Shown in pieces: positions 1-8,598 of a stretch of DNA of 51,736 bases. The stretch comes from Fortiea sp. LEGE XX443. Lineage in GTDB: Bacteria; Cyanobacteriota; Cyanobacteriia; Cyanobacteriales; Nostocaceae. The stretch lies in NCBI RefSeq assembly GCF_015206815.1, contig NZ_JADEXZ010000042.1:1-51736 (forward strand), written 5' to 3'. The notes under the pieces are model-generated. The model was not told where the DNA came from. It ran no database searches and was given only the letters and a program-made list of their open reading frames with translations. The position numbers were made by a program, and so were the translations under genes. Numbering within the stretch: position 1 is the first letter of the stretch; each line of letters starts with the position of its first letter.

Positions 1-119
1 TTACAGAAGAGAGCTTTTCTCACCTCACGGGCATCTGGGCGACTATCTATAAATTCTTGTAGTTCTGCGATGGCTACGCCCGCCGCAGGCATCGCAGGTT
101 GTAGATGCTGATCTATCAT
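1..119 (-). pseudogene. IS630-type transposase, N-terminal part, runs off the window edge
   Basis: A minus-strand frame opens with ATG at 117-119 and stays open to base 1 (39 complete codons). It contains ELQEFIDSRPDAREVRKAL, which resembles the start of cyanobacterial IS630-family transposases just before their HTH domain. Codons 8-18 fall inside a palindromic repeat (66-96) that is read through in frame as a run rich in Ala, Gly and Pro. The rest of the gene lies outside the window, so it cannot be said whether it is intact; the inserted repeat and the neighbouring debris suggest decay. The family assignment is from memory of the N-terminal motif only. Confidence 0.45.
66..96. repeat. Cyanobacterial GC-rich palindromic repeat
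   Basis: A 31-bp unit bounded by TGCGATG and CATCGCA with a GC-rich centre (GGCTACGCCCGCCGCAGG). This is a common dispersed interspersed element in Nostocales. Here it lies inside the open frame of the partial transposase and keeps that frame open. A related GC-rich unit interrupts the IS982 remnant at about 784-813. Confidence 0.6.
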
Positions 120-181
120 TGTTTGTTCTTAGACAGATATATTCCTCCGTATTATCTCGTACACTTTTTCAGAAATCAAAT

Positions 182-439
182 ATGATTCCTATACCTGTTT
201 TCGCTGTACGTATGATGCCGAAATCATGGATTGATAAATTAATAAACAATGGTGGATTTGCATTGATTTTTCAGTATCAGCTCTATCCTTGGTCTCACAG
301 TGAGTTAGCTAAACAAGTTTCTAAAAACTTAAAATTGCCTGTGGATTCCCCAAAAGCTATTCAAGATGGAACAATGCAGAGGTTTATCAACTGGCATTTG
401 AATGTGATTTCCAAATTAAATTCACATGGCACTTCTTAA
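182..439 (+). CDS. Hypothetical protein or gene remnant
   Basis: An open frame of 85 codons from ATG at 182 (an earlier ATG at 119 in the same frame would give 106 residues but overlaps the divergent transposase start). The product is not recognised; it contains WIDKLINNGGFALIFQYQLY and a polar C-terminal half, with no signal peptide or clear membrane segment. There is no convincing ribosome binding site at either start. Because it sits between transposase debris, it may be the tail of a gene whose front was lost. Function unknown. Confidence 0.25.
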   Translation: MIPIPVFAVRMMPKSWIDKLINNGGFALIFQYQLYPWSHSELAKQVSKNLKLPVDSPKAIQDGTMQRFINWHLNVISKLNSHGTS

Positions 440-675
440 AAACCACGTAATAATAGGCATTACAGCCATTTTTTCCTCTACCCCTATGAATACGTAGTGT
501 CTACTCTCTCCTAGATTCTTTAGCTAGATGTAGCTGTAGTGACCCCACTTGCAATTAAAAATGCCCTTAAGCCACGACCGCACAACTCCCACTAAAAAAG
601 ATGCTTACAGCACAATAATTTTCCTTTAAATAAAATAGCGTTTCTTACTTTTTACCTAATCAACCTGAGTTCGGG
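440..675. other. Intergenic stretch without a recognised gene
   Basis: No coding frame, RNA gene or clear repeat was recognised here. It ends at the outer edge of the IS982 remnant, where CAACCTGAGTTCGGGTTAA (661-679) looks like an insertion-sequence terminal repeat. Confidence 0.4.
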
Positions 676-903
676 TTAAAGATAAGGAGGTAAAAGCCAC
701 TCTAGTTGAAGGCTAGGTTTCTTAGGTTGATGACAATAAGCGATTAATCCGCAAAGAACGTTAACGCAAAAATTAACGGGGCTGACGCCGGGGTACCGGC
801 TACCGCTTCGCTATCGGTGTCTGGAATGTTCAATCTGAGAAATGTTCTTGAGTTGGTCGTTAATCGTCTCAATAATTGAGCGTTTACGAGACACAAGCTT
901 GTC
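676..903 (-). pseudogene. IS982-family transposase, C-terminal remnant
   Basis: Read on the minus strand from 903, the frame gives [20 protein letters not shown] followed by [10 protein letters not shown], the highly typical C-terminal region of IS982 transposases (the E of [11 protein letters not shown] belongs to the DDE triad). The frame then meets TAG at 811-813 and a GC-rich insert of about 30 bp. Beyond the insert it resumes in the same frame as [20 protein letters not shown] and [15 protein letters not shown] with a natural TAA at 676-678. The N-terminal two thirds of the gene are absent. The element is therefore a dead fragment, split by a small repeat whose length kept the frame but brought in a stop. 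Confidence 0.8.
784..813. repeat. GC-rich repeat inserted in the IS982 remnant
   Basis: About 30 bp (GACGCCGGGGTACCGGCTAC then CGCTTCGCTA) lie between the codons for HR and SPVNF of the remnant, where family members have continuous sequence. The unit resembles the short GC-rich palindromic repeats common in Nostoc genomes. The exact borders cannot be set because the target may have been partly duplicated. Confidence 0.5.
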
Positions 904-1088
904 AGATTAAAATACTGAAATTATGGCTCCTGAATTGTATTTGATAAGCTGTAAAATCGGACACACTATTCACAGAAACATCAGCTATCTCAGATCAGTC
1001 TATCAGCACAATTAATCAGGGGATCGCTTGCTGTATTCTTTATATTTTGTTACAAAAGTACAAAGAACTTCTAGAGACCCATAACCAA

Positions 1089-1883
1089 ATGTTCGGCGGA
1101 CTAACTGGTTTACAAGATCCTAAAGGCACCGACTGGGGTGAGCGGATGCTCAACACAGTCGCCAGCCAAACGATTCGCCATTTGTTTACGCAAAGCGAGT
1201 CAGTAGAAGTCTTTGTACGCTGCTATCCCTCCAGCAAGTTGTTGCAAGGCAGCATTGATAGTTTCAAAATGAGTGGTCGTGGCTTAGTCATCCGTAGAGA
1301 CTTTGCGGTAGAGGAGATGTCTTTTGAAACGGATGCGGTGGCAATTGATTTTGGTGCGGTGTTGAGTGGGAAATTGAACCTCAAGCAAACTACCCAAGCG
1401 ATCGCTCAAGTTGTATTATCCGAAGCAGGCATTAACCAAGCCTTCAAGGCAGAACTGGTGAAGAAGCGGCTTGTAAATCTTGATGTACCTACCTTGACAC
1501 AATTATCTGGTGGTAAGCCAGTTTCTTTTCCTGAAGTTCAGGTACAACTGCTGCCAGAAAATCGCCTGCGGATTGCGGCAAAGGCAGATTTAGATAATGG
1601 CGAACTAGTTCCTATCAACATGACAGTCACCATAGCTGTGGAAAGGCGGAGGCAGATTTCTTTTAAAAACCCACAAATAAATCTTGAGCAAGTACCAGCA
1701 GCCCAAAAGGAAATTTCTCAAACCCTCGGCGTGGCACTAGCAAATATTTTAGATAATATGGTCGATTTAGATCGATTTGACCTCGATGGAGTCAAAATGC
1801 GGCTCAACCGTTTAGAAACTGAAGGGCAAAAATTAATTTTTAGTGGATATGCGGAGATTGAACGTATTCCAAGTAACGCTTGA
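1089..1883 (+). CDS. DUF2993 (LmeA-like) protein
   Basis: This 264-residue protein matches the cyanobacterial DUF2993 family, related to mycobacterial LmeA, a phospholipid-binding protein of the cell envelope. Visible landmarks are VEVFVRCYPSSKLLQGSIDS (about residues 34-53), a run of paired beta-strand-like segments, and the C-terminal LILFSGYAEIE-type strand typical of the fold. There is no signal peptide, so unlike LmeA it may be cytoplasmic or peripheral. The frame also allows a TTG start at 1047 (278 residues); the ATG at 1089 was chosen because the protein then starts MFGGLTGLQD, but neither start has a strong ribosome binding site. It stands alone, with a hairpin terminator candidate 190 bp downstream. 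Confidence 0.8.
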   Translation: MFGGLTGLQDPKGTDWGERMLNTVASQTIRHLFTQSESVEVFVRCYPSSKLLQGSIDSFKMSGRGLVIRRDFAVEEMSFETDAVAIDFGAVLSGKLNLKQTTQAIAQVVLSEAGINQAFKAELVKKRLVNLDVPTLTQLSGGKPVSFPEVQVQLLPENRLRIAAKADLDNGELVPINMTVTIAVERRRQISFKNPQINLEQVPAAQKEISQTLGVALANILDNMVDLDRFDLDGVKMRLNRLETEGQKLIFSGYAEIERIPSNA

Positions 1884-2070
1884 AATTACAGTTTTATGTC
1901 AAAACATGCAGCATATCTTGGCTAATTGATTACTTATAATCGCACCGCCGAATTGCTGCTGAACACATGATTTAAGGATTTTTCTGATCATGACTTACCA
2001 AAAATCAGATGGTGTTGAGACTTTGAACTGAGGATAGATTCAGAATTTGCGATCGCATAATAGTAGTGGT

Positions 2071-2102
2071 AGGGTGGGCAATGCTCACCCTAAAAATTTT
2101 TG
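2071..2102 (+). terminator. Candidate Rho-independent terminator
   Basis: AGGGTGGGCA and TGCTCACCCT form a stem of about 9-10 pairs with a tiny loop, followed by AAAAATTTTTG. It lies after the DUF2993 gene and before the next start, and would stop transcription of the former. Confidence 0.5.
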
Positions 2103-2161
2103 TTAAAAAGCAAGACAAAGGGGAAAATAACTAAAGATTAATGACTGATGACGGTTGAGTA

Positions 2162-3640
2162 ATGACTAAAACTTGGTTCCACATTGGGTTGGTGAGTATA
2201 TTTCTGTTTTCACTTGCTTTGAGATTTTGGGGACTAGATAGATTTAACACCTTAGTCTTTGATGAAGTTTACTACGCTAAATTTGGGAATAACTATCTCA
2301 CCCATGTCCCATTTTTTGATGGTCATCCACCATTAGGTAAATATATTATTGCAATCGGTATTTGGTTGGGTAGCCATGTGCCATTTTGGCATAATAACGT
2401 GAATGGACTCACAGGTTCACTGCGATCGCCTTGGGACTATCGGTGGATGAATGCGTTCTTAGGTTCATTTATTCCTTTACTAATTGCTGGAATTGCTTAT
2501 CAGTTAAGTTATCGTCGCAGTTTTGCTTTACTGGCTGGTTTATTTACCGCTGTTGATGGTATATTTATCGTCGAGTCTCGCTATGCTTTAATCAATATAT
2601 ATATAGTTTTATTTGGTTTATTGGGGCAGTGGTTATTTCTTTTAGCATTAAATAATCAGAGAAAAAAGCGCAAATTATTTTTAGCAATTGCTGGTATTGC
2701 TTTTGGTGCATCCATTGCTACCAAGTGGAATGGTTTATTTTTTCTTGCAGGGATCTATTTCCTGTGGATAATTGCTTGGATATGGCAAATATTAGTCAAA
2801 AAAATTGATGGAATTGATAATTTATCTAATTCATCTATTAGCTATGAAAAATCAAATTCACAATGGTTATCGCCATTACAAAAATTAACACAATTGCATG
2901 TTTGGCAAGTTTCATTGTTTTTAGGAATTCTCCCAATTATTGTTTATAGCCTGACTTGGATTCCCCATTTACAGTTAGATACAAAGTATGAATTTATAGA
3001 AGTACACAAGCAAATTTTGGCTTTTCATGAACGCCTTGGTGGTAATAATGCCCAAGTTCACCCCTACTGTGCTGCTTGGTATAAATGGCCATTGATAACG
3101 CGACCAATGGCATATTATTATCAAACAGCCCAAAATACTACCGCTCCATTACCTGTATTTGGCCCTACTTTACCATCTGGTACAGGAAAAGTTATTTATG
3201 ATGTTCATGCAATGGGCAATCCTTTTTTGTGGTGGTTTGGGATAGCGGCTATTTTCTTTTTATTTGGGATGCTAATTGTATCAATGGTCATGTTTTGGGA
3301 GCAACAAAAGCGTTTTACTTTACCTAAAAATTTCAGTGTCGATACATGGATTGCTCTGTATTTAGTGGTGAATTACGCCGCTAACTTAGTACCTTGGATG
3401 AAGGTGACACGGTGCGTTTTTATTTACCATTACATGACGGCTGTGGTATTTGTCTTTTTAGCGATCGCTTGGTTTGTCGATCAGTGTCTTCGCAGCTATT
3501 ATCATCCACTCCGGGCTATAGGTGTTACTATTTCTATCGTCATTTTCGGCGCTTTTGTGTTTTGGTTGCCCGTTTATTTAGGTTTACCTCTTTCATCCGA
3601 AGGTTATAAACTACGGATGTGGTTTAACTCATGGATTTAA
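2162..3640 (+). CDS. PMT-family (GT39) membrane mannosyltransferase-like protein
   Basis: A 492-residue polytopic membrane protein of the protein O-mannosyltransferase superfamily, which transfers a sugar from a polyprenyl phosphate carrier to a protein or glycan on the outer face of the inner membrane. After the first membrane helix comes FDEVYYA (residues 33-39), with the acidic pair D34-E35 used in the family, then HPPLGK (55-60). About ten hydrophobic helices follow. The C-terminal NLVPWMKVTRCVFIYHYMTA region matches the conserved four-helix PMT C-terminal domain. Length is normal for bacterial members. The ATG at 2162 directly follows GTTGAGTA. Acceptor and donor cannot be read from sequence. 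The gene stands alone. Confidence 0.85.
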   Translation: MTKTWFHIGLVSIFLFSLALRFWGLDRFNTLVFDEVYYAKFGNNYLTHVPFFDGHPPLGKYIIAIGIWLGSHVPFWHNNVNGLTGSLRSPWDYRWMNAFLGSFIPLLIAGIAYQLSYRRSFALLAGLFTAVDGIFIVESRYALINIYIVLFGLLGQWLFLLALNNQRKKRKLFLAIAGIAFGASIATKWNGLFFLAGIYFLWIIAWIWQILVKKIDGIDNLSNSSISYEKSNSQWLSPLQKLTQLHVWQVSLFLGILPIIVYSLTWIPHLQLDTKYEFIEVHKQILAFHERLGGNNAQVHPYCAAWYKWPLITRPMAYYYQTAQNTTAPLPVFGPTLPSGTGKVIYDVHAMGNPFLWWFGIAAIFFLFGMLIVSMVMFWEQQKRFTLPKNFSVDTWIALYLVVNYAANLVPWMKVTRCVFIYHYMTAVVFVFLAIAWFVDQCLRSYYHPLRAIGVTISIVIFGAFVFWLPVYLGLPLSSEGYKLRMWFNSWI

Positions 3641-3671
3641 ATCTTCGCTAATTTTTTTATTTGCAAGTCTT

Positions 3672-4631
3672 TTACCAATTCCACATGACTGGGTTGTTAT
3701 CGAGGTGATCGGTGACAATTCTCCCAATAGCATCGATTTCGGCAATTTCATCAGCAGACAATTTCACATCAGCTGCTAAAGCGTTGTCTTTTGCTTGTTC
3801 AGGATAACGCGCACCTGCGATCGCATTTGTTTGGGGTTGGGCAATTAACCAAGCCAGGGCTAACTGAGCCAGGGTACAATTATGGCGTTTAGCTATGGGG
3901 CGCAATTTATCTAAGGCTTGTTGAGCGCGTTCAAAGTTTTCACCTTGAAATAGTTTATTCTTCGCCCGGTTATCTTCTGGCGGAAATTTCTGGCTGCGGC
4001 TAAACTTTTCCGTTAACAATCCTTGAGCTAAGGGTGAATAAGCCACGATGGAAATTTGATTTTCGATACAATAGGGCATAGCATCTTGTTCAACTTGCCG
4101 CCAAAATAGAGAATAAGCGGGTTGCAAGCTATCAATACGTCCATATTGTGATGCTTCTACCAATTGAACGCGAGAAAAGTTAGAAACACCAATCGCCTTA
4201 ATTTTTCCCTGATCTTTGAGATAATTTAAAGCATTCATTGTTTCCTGAATCGGCACGATCGCACTATTAAAAGCTCCGGCAGGCCAATGAATTTGATAAA
4301 GGTCGATATAATCGGTTTTGAGGTTTTTTAAAGAGCGATCGCAAGCCTCAATCACTTGATCATACTTGAGATGGTTGGCAAAAACTTTTGTGGCATACTC
4401 TACTTGGTCGCGCACATCTGATAGAGCTTCGGCTACAATGCGCTCAGAGTGACCTTCACCATAAACTTCAGCGGTGTCTACAGTGGTGATTCCGGCTTCA
4501 AATGCAGCGCGGATAGTTTTAATTGAATCAGCGTCTTCAATTCCTACCCACATTTTTTTACCAGCTTGCTAAGTTCCCATAATTATGGGTGTGATTTCTA
4601 CGGTAGATGTACCTAATCTTCGTTTTTTCAT
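3672..4631 (-). pseudogene. Aldo/keto reductase interrupted by an amber codon
   Basis: The main open frame (3672-4553, 293 codons) encodes an NADPH-dependent aldo/keto reductase. The catalytic tetrad is present in the numbering of that frame: D26, Y31, K56 and H89, in VDTAEVYG, ATKV and QIHWP. The C-terminal cofactor region (IAGARYPEQAKDN) is also there. The usual N-terminus is missing from this frame. Upstream, in the same frame, is ATG at 4629-4631 followed by MKKRRLGTSTVEITPIIMGT, then TAG at 4569-4571, then QAGKKMWVGIED. Relatives have Trp at the stop position (MGTWQAG), so one G-to-A change (TGG to TAG) explains the break. A restart at 4553 would lack the first barrel strand. A ribosome binding site (AGGGA) precedes the upstream ATG, not 4553. 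Confidence 0.8.
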
Positions 4632-4710
4632 GATGCTTCCCTAATTCATTTCCCTGGATAGTTTCATACTTTAACGGTCTTAGCTTGAAATTAAATCAGA
4701 GTTACAGTAG

Positions 4711-5304
4711 ATGCTGATGGAATTGACTACGACTTTACATGCTCTCAAAGAATGGTCTGTGGCGATCAATGCCTTGGAAAGCAGCCAAACAATCATGTTG
4801 CTCCGCAAAGGTGGTATCCATGAAAAAAATGGACGTTTCCAAGTTGCTCATAAGCAAGTTTTACTTTTCCCAACTTATGAACATCAACAGCCTTTTTTGC
4901 TAAAATCTGAATATGCTAACCTGGTATGCTCAGTAACTCCTGGTTGGCATCCAGAAACGATTCGCATCGGCAGTTGGGCTGAAATTACAGATATTTTGCC
5001 AATTAATGAGGAGTCAACTGTTAACGCTTTACTCCCGTTTCATATCTGGAATGAGTATTTTATTAGCGATCGCCTCAAGTGGAAACCAAATCAACCACTG
5101 TATATCCTCCTACTGCGGACTTATAAACTATCCCAAGTGCAAGAAATTCCCTATCTTCCGCAATACGGTGGCTGCAAATCATGGATTGATTTACCACAAC
5201 CAATTAAGATTCAAGGTTCAACGCCAGTTTTGTCAGATTCTGACTATTCCAAAATAGTAGAAGAAATTCAAGCGATGGTTGATGCGCCTACGCCGCTATC
5301 TTGA
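4711..5304 (+). CDS. DUF1802 family protein
   Basis: A 197-residue protein matching the DUF1802 family, which is found widely in cyanobacteria and has no assigned function. The family landmarks are LHALKEWSVAINALESSQTI near the N-terminus, the RKGGIHEKNGRF turn, and KQVLLFPTYEHQQPFLLKSE. It appears soluble, with no signal or membrane segment. Two ATG codons (4711 and 4717) are possible starts; MELTTTLHALKEW from 4717 looks slightly more typical. It is divergent from the broken aldo/keto reductase, sharing a spacer of about 80 bp. Confidence 0.8.
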   Translation: MLMELTTTLHALKEWSVAINALESSQTIMLLRKGGIHEKNGRFQVAHKQVLLFPTYEHQQPFLLKSEYANLVCSVTPGWHPETIRIGSWAEITDILPINEESTVNALLPFHIWNEYFISDRLKWKPNQPLYILLLRTYKLSQVQEIPYLPQYGGCKSWIDLPQPIKIQGSTPVLSDSDYSKIVEEIQAMVDAPTPLS

Positions 5305-5794
5305 CTCAGCACTGATAACTAAAATTTACTGATGTAACTAGTAAAACAAATCATTTGTTATTGAACCATACCCCAAAACAGTAACTCTTGTTACATACAC
5401 TAGCAAAAACCGCGGATACGATCAGAAAAATATTGCTCTCATAACCAGTGGAGCATTGCTGAGATGGGCTATGTTAATTCGCCTGTAAGCAATGCTTAGT
5501 TATTACCAGTCACAAAGTCAAGGAGATTAAGTCATAAAAAGCTTTTTAGTACAAAATTCTCAGCTATGGACACTTTTTGCAAGTGTATGTAGTCGAGGAT
5601 GGAGTGATTTTGGAGTACTGCATCTGAAAAATTTCTCCAGATCCTCTATCAATTGGCTTAAGTAATTTTACTAAACCAATTTGTAGATAAATGGCCACAT
5701 ACTGGGGAGATAAAAAATTATCCCACAAGGGTGATGCAGGACTTGACAAAAGTCTGCGATTATGCAAATTTAGCTAAACACTAAGGAGTTTACC
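5305..5794. other. Intergenic stretch without a recognised gene
   Basis: A 490-bp gap. It holds a small hairpin, GTAACTCTTGTTAC (5380-5393), about 80 bp after the DUF1802 stop. A 67-codon minus-strand frame (5564-5767) has no ribosome binding site and no family resemblance and was not called. The last 20 bases carry the ribosome binding site of the next gene. Confidence 0.4.
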
Positions 5795-6061
5795 ATGCAT
5801 CGACAAATGTGCTGGTTATCTAAGTCTGGCAACGACGGAGAGAAAATTTTGTATTTGCAAGCCACATCTAATCAACCTTGGCGGCCTTACACAGCTTTTC
5901 CTCAATTTGCGGTTCCAGACTATCAAATCCCTGGTGGTTCTAAAGGTTGGGCAACTTATCAAAAACTTCTGAAGGCAGGCTGGACATTAGTACCCAGCGC
6001 TAGAGCAAATGAGTTTGGCACTCAGACTCAATACTCAGAGTCTATGGTGCAGAACCAATAG
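5795..6061 (+). CDS. Small conserved-looking hypothetical protein (88 aa)
   Basis: A short soluble protein starting MHRQMCWLSKSGNDGEKILY, with a middle rich in Pro and aromatic residues (QPWRPYTAFPQFAVPDY) and the segment GWATYQKLLKAGWTLVPS. A good Shine-Dalgarno sequence (AAGGAG) lies 8 bases before the ATG, which supports translation. It resembles small proteins annotated only as hypothetical in Nostocales. No catalytic motif is visible. It is followed by repeat DNA and a structured element. Confidence 0.65.
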   Translation: MHRQMCWLSKSGNDGEKILYLQATSNQPWRPYTAFPQFAVPDYQIPGGSKGWATYQKLLKAGWTLVPSARANEFGTQTQYSESMVQNQ

Positions 6062-6116
6062 TGTAAGTGCTGAGTTGCAAGTGCTGTTAGCGTAGCGAGG
6101 CGCAAGCCCGTGCTGA

Positions 6117-6384
6117 GTGTAAACACCCGAAAATAGTGGGAAACTTGGTAGCCTCGTCTTTTCAAAGCGAGGCGGAAAAGTGACCCATGCGATTTTAATC
6201 GCAGTCAGAAAAATGGTAAAATAACAGAGTAAGTAAGGTAATACTCCTGCACGTTGAAGCTCCCTAGTACGGCGAACTCCCGGCATCTTCGGAATCGCAT
6301 TGTGACGATATCCCAGGAATGTAAGTAATGGCAGGTAGCTGAGTGTACCGCAACATTGGCTTAGTGGAGAACCCCGGAAAGCAT
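6117..6384 (+). ncRNA. Structured element resembling domain I of a group II intron, without an ORF
   Basis: A 270-bp block with no coding frame but strong local structure: hairpin GCCTCG/CGAGGC (6151-6173), hairpin GCGATTTTAATCGC (6189-6202), and phrases such as CTAGTACGGCGAACTCCCGG and GAATGTAAGTAATGGCAGG. This arrangement recalls domain I of the ORF-carrying group II introns of cyanobacteria, with GTGTAAACACCCG at the left as a possible 5' end. No reverse transcriptase frame and no recognised domain V follow, so it would be a truncated copy. The assignment rests on memory of intron sequences; another structured RNA remains possible. Confidence 0.4.
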
Positions 6385-6494
6385 TAATTAATTAAATAAC
6401 GTAGCTGCAAGACTCATGAGTGTTATATGTTCAGTGATGTCAAGCAGGTAGGGGGACTTTTGACTGTCCCTTCTAAGTGCTTCTTAGAGAATCC

Positions 6495-6544
6495 CCCGAC
6501 TTTTTGCTTAAACGAGCAAAGCGAGGTTTAAGCAAAAAGTCGGG
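6495..6544. repeat. Perfect 19-bp inverted repeat
   Basis: CCCGACTTTTTGCTTAAAC (6495-6513) and its exact reverse complement (6526-6544) flank a 12-base loop. It lies between the convergent small hypothetical gene and ggt and could act as a two-way terminator, though no T-run follows the stem. The CCCGACTT end is shared with two other palindromes in the window (37919 and 43248), so it may be a member of a dispersed repeat family. Confidence 0.75.
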
Positions 6545-6662
6545 CGAGTGTCAAATTTAAGTTAAAGCTTAAAGCAATCAACAGCGTCCTAATCTATGTG
6601 ACTACGACTGTACTTGAAAAATTTTCAGAAATGACAGTGTTGCATGAATAAGTCACAGCTGT

Positions 6663-8462
6663 TTACCAGCCTCTAGGCGAACCTTCACCGCGAGGATCGG
6701 CTGCTGCTTCTAAGCTGCCATCTGCTTGGACTACGATCGCATTAGCATTACCCCAAGGAGTATTTTGTTCTTTGATGTTATGTCCACGGCGGCGTAAGTC
6801 TTGCAGCGTCAAAGCATCCAAACTCCAAGGTTCCACACGCAACTCATCAGGAAGCCACTGGTGATGTATGCGAGGCACAGAGACAGCTGCACCAACGTCC
6901 ATGTTGTATTCCAGCACATTCAGAATCACTTGCAATACCTGAGTGATGATTGTACTACCACCAGGGCTTCCCACTGCCATGCGGAGGTGATTATTTTCTG
7001 TAATTATTGTCGGAGTCATACTGGATAGGGGCGTTTTACGCGGTGCGATGCTGTTGGCTTCATTACCAACCAAGCCAAAGGCGTTAGGCACTCCTGGCGC
7101 GGCGGCAAAATCATCCATCTCATTGTTGAGTAAAATTCCAGTTCCTGGTGTCACCACACCAGCACCAAAACCCAGATTAATTGTAAAAGTCAGGCTGACA
7201 GCATTGCGTTGTTCATCCACAACGTTAAGATGGCTTGTCTCAGGCGATTCGTAGCGAGTGGCTTGCAGTCTTAACAACTTGTCGGGTAGAGGAACTATTT
7301 GATGACTAACTTGGCCAAAACGTTTGAGGATTTCTGGCGCTACTGGTTTGACTTCTGTTGCAGGTTTCGCCACATCTAAATTAATTTCTTGACGGCGCTT
7401 TTTGGCGTAACCTGGGCTAATTAGCGCTTGTGTAGGAACTTTAACAAAATCGGGATCGCCTAAATATTGTGAGCGATCGCTGTACGCAATCTTCATTGCC
7501 TCCACCATAAGATGTAAAATATGAGGATGATGCCATCCCCAAGATTTCAAATCAATGTCACCAATAATGTTCAACATCTGCAATAGATGAACACCACCCG
7601 ATGATGGTGGTGGCATTGAACAGACTTTAGCTTTGCGAAATTTACCACACAGTGGAGTCCGCCAGATAGGTTTGTAGGCTTTGAGGTCTTCTAGTGTAAT
7701 TAGACCACCATTTTGTGCCATATCTGAGGCGATCGCACGGGCAATTTTTCCAGTATAAAAACTTTGGGGATTCTCGGCAATGCTTTCTAAGGTGTGTGCT
7801 AAGTCTCGTTGGACTAATTTTTCTCCAGGCTGATAAAATTCGCCGTTGCGGCTAAAAATGGCGCGTGCAGCCTCATTATAGAGAATTTTTTTTTGTCTGG
7901 CTTGCAGAACTTGCAAAAGCCGCCAGTTTGATTCAGTGCCAATCACAAAGCCATTTTTAGCTAGAGCGATCGCAGGTTTGAGTACTTCTTTCCACGGCAG
8001 CTTACCATAACGGCGATGCACTTCATACATCCCTGCTACCGTTCCCGGTGTCGCCACTGCTAAATAACCATTCACACTTGCATTCGGACGCACCTTACCT
8101 TCTGCATCCAAGTACATATTTCTAGTGGCTTTGATAGGTGCGCGTTCCCGAAAATCCAACGCTTTGATGTCGCCAGTTTTCTCAGAATGCAGCAGTAAAA
8201 ATCCACCGCCACCAATTCCCGCAGACAAAGGCTCTACTACAGATATACCAAAAGTTGTAGCTACTGCTGCATCGACAGCGTTACCACCCTGGCGTAACAT
8301 TGCAAGTCCCGCCTCGCTGGCGAGGGGATGAGCAGATACTACCATCCCTTTTTTGCTGCGTAGCGGTAAAGTGATAGTGGCTGATGCAGCTTGGCTGTAA
8401 CAAAGAATGCCAAAAGAAACTATGGTAAATACAACCCGTTTGGGTTTAGCAAAGATCCGCAT
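6663..8462 (-). CDS. ggt: Gamma-glutamyltransferase
   Basis: A 599-residue gamma-glutamyltranspeptidase proenzyme that cleaves the gamma-glutamyl bond of glutathione and related compounds, usually in the periplasm. Residues 1-28 form a signal peptide ending near QAASA. Then come HPLASEAGLAMLRQGGNAVD (45-64), the substrate-binding GIGGGGF (83-89), and the autoprocessing site PETSHLNVVD with the catalytic Thr409, which becomes the N-terminus of the small subunit. SSMTPTI (480-486) and GSPGGSTII (498-506) complete the active site. Length is typical. It is convergent with the small hypothetical gene and divergent from the toxin-antitoxin pair. Confidence 0.95.
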   Translation of the reverse strand: MRIFAKPKRVVFTIVSFGILCYSQAASATITLPLRSKKGMVVSAHPLASEAGLAMLRQGGNAVDAAVATTFGISVVEPLSAGIGGGGFLLLHSEKTGDIKALDFRERAPIKATRNMYLDAEGKVRPNASVNGYLAVATPGTVAGMYEVHRRYGKLPWKEVLKPAIALAKNGFVIGTESNWRLLQVLQARQKKILYNEAARAIFSRNGEFYQPGEKLVQRDLAHTLESIAENPQSFYTGKIARAIASDMAQNGGLITLEDLKAYKPIWRTPLCGKFRKAKVCSMPPPSSGGVHLLQMLNIIGDIDLKSWGWHHPHILHLMVEAMKIAYSDRSQYLGDPDFVKVPTQALISPGYAKKRRQEINLDVAKPATEVKPVAPEILKRFGQVSHQIVPLPDKLLRLQATRYESPETSHLNVVDEQRNAVSLTFTINLGFGAGVVTPGTGILLNNEMDDFAAAPGVPNAFGLVGNEANSIAPRKTPLSSMTPTIITENNHLRMAVGSPGGSTIITQVLQVILNVLEYNMDVGAAVSVPRIHHQWLPDELRVEPWSLDALTLQDLRRRGHNIKEQNTPWGNANAIVVQADGSLEAAADPRGEGSPRGW

Positions 8463-8598
8463 TTTTATAGTGATTTGTTTAATATGTCTTAGCCTATCGC
8501 TTGATAACGTAATTATTTAATGAAATTTGCATAAATACTCAGGTAATATGAATATGTAAGGACAAAAGCCGTACATTAAAAATTAACTAGAGGTAATC

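Noticed and set aside
6035-6286. Open frame of 83 codons on the minus strand
   Set aside because: It overlaps the end of the small hypothetical gene and the structured element, and its sequence shows no protein-like pattern.
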